Shown piece by piece: positions 5,421-5,540 of a stretch of 5,540 nt of DNA. Origin of the DNA: Lishizhenia sp. (GTDB lineage Bacteria; Bacteroidota; Bacteroidia; Flavobacteriales_D; Crocinitomicaceae); the NCBI GenBank assembly GCA_007117055.1, contig SKHH01000049.1:1-5540 (forward strand), in the 5' to 3' direction. Below the pieces are notes generated by a model. That model did no database searches, was not told the DNA's origin, and saw only the letters and a program-made list of their open reading frames with translations. Position 1 is the stretch's first letter. Each line of letters begins with the position of its first letter. Made by a program: the position numbers and the translations under genes.

Positions 5421-5540
5421 ATGAACACCCCCCCAAAAATAGCCATCATCGGCCTCGGATATGTAGGACTGCCGCTAGCGGTAGCTTTTGCAGAAAAATA
5501 CCCCGTTATTGGACTAGATATTAATACGAACCGCGTTGAC
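5421..5540 (+). CDS. Nucleotide-sugar dehydrogenase, N-terminus only (3' end outside window)
   Basis: Forty codons are present before the window ends. The translation has an N-terminal Rossmann fold: KIAIIGLGYVGLPLAVAFAE (residues 6-25) with the GxGxxG NAD-binding loop at G11, G13 and G16, then VIGLDIN (29-35), where the acidic D33 at the end of the second strand binds the NAD ribose. This is characteristic of the UDP-glucose/GDP-mannose dehydrogenase family, which oxidises a sugar C6 alcohol to a carboxylate in two NAD-dependent steps. The GYVGLP plus KYPVIGLDIN wording is closest, from memory, to the TviB/WbpA-type UDP-HexNAc dehydrogenases, but 40 residues cannot settle the substrate. The enzyme is cytoplasmic and would supply an acidic sugar for the polymer. 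The ATG is at the family's usual distance from the first strand. Confidence 0.9.
   Translation, partial: MNTPPKIAIIGLGYVGLPLAVAFAEKYPVIGLDINTNRVD

Overview
The window looks like Bacteroidota DNA, most likely of the Flavobacteriia type. It is AT-rich. Its promoter-like elements fit the Bacteroidota consensus (a -33 TTG and a -7 TAnnTTTG). Translation starts lack clear Shine-Dalgarno sequences, and the export protein has the FAQ-ending signal peptide common in this phylum. The content is the front end of a surface polysaccharide (capsule, exopolysaccharide or O-antigen) locus, with all complete genes on the + strand. The phylum and lineage assignment is inference from these features, not from a database search.

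Layout: positions 1-115 may hold the last 37 codons of an upstream gene (weak). Positions 116-295 are intergenic and carry a period-7 GCC-anchored repeat array (179-227), then a well-formed promoter (248-278). Positions 296-802 encode a winged-helix regulator whose C-terminal half resembles a degenerate nucleotidyltransferase fold. Positions 868-3726 encode a very large Wza-like outer-membrane export protein with one Poly_export domain, six SLBB repeats and a split seventh. Positions 3735-4886 encode a Wzz-type polysaccharide co-polymerase without a kinase domain. The 534 bases at 4887-5420 have no supported gene. They contain a weak hairpin, a second promoter nearly identical in design to the first, a duplicated 15-mer, a TCGTCT hexamer array and a C-rich, almost G-free stretch. 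A nucleotide-sugar dehydrogenase starts at 5421 and runs off the window.

How it fits together: regulator, exporter and co-polymerase are tightly spaced and probably form one transcription unit. The co-polymerase (inner membrane) and the SLBB protein (periplasm and outer membrane) would control chain length and export of a Wzy-type polymer. The dehydrogenase would start the module supplying nucleotide-sugar precursors, probably a uronic acid sugar. The shared promoter design ahead of the regulator and ahead of the precursor gene suggests that the two halves may be co-expressed.

The most unusual material is non-coding: three different short-unit repeat arrays in the two intergenic regions, a matched promoter pair, and a leader of about 310 bases between the second promoter and its gene. 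The protein-level oddities are the nucleotidyltransferase-like half of the regulator and the insertion that splits the last SLBB repeat of the exporter. I see no clear evidence for a wholly new system here.
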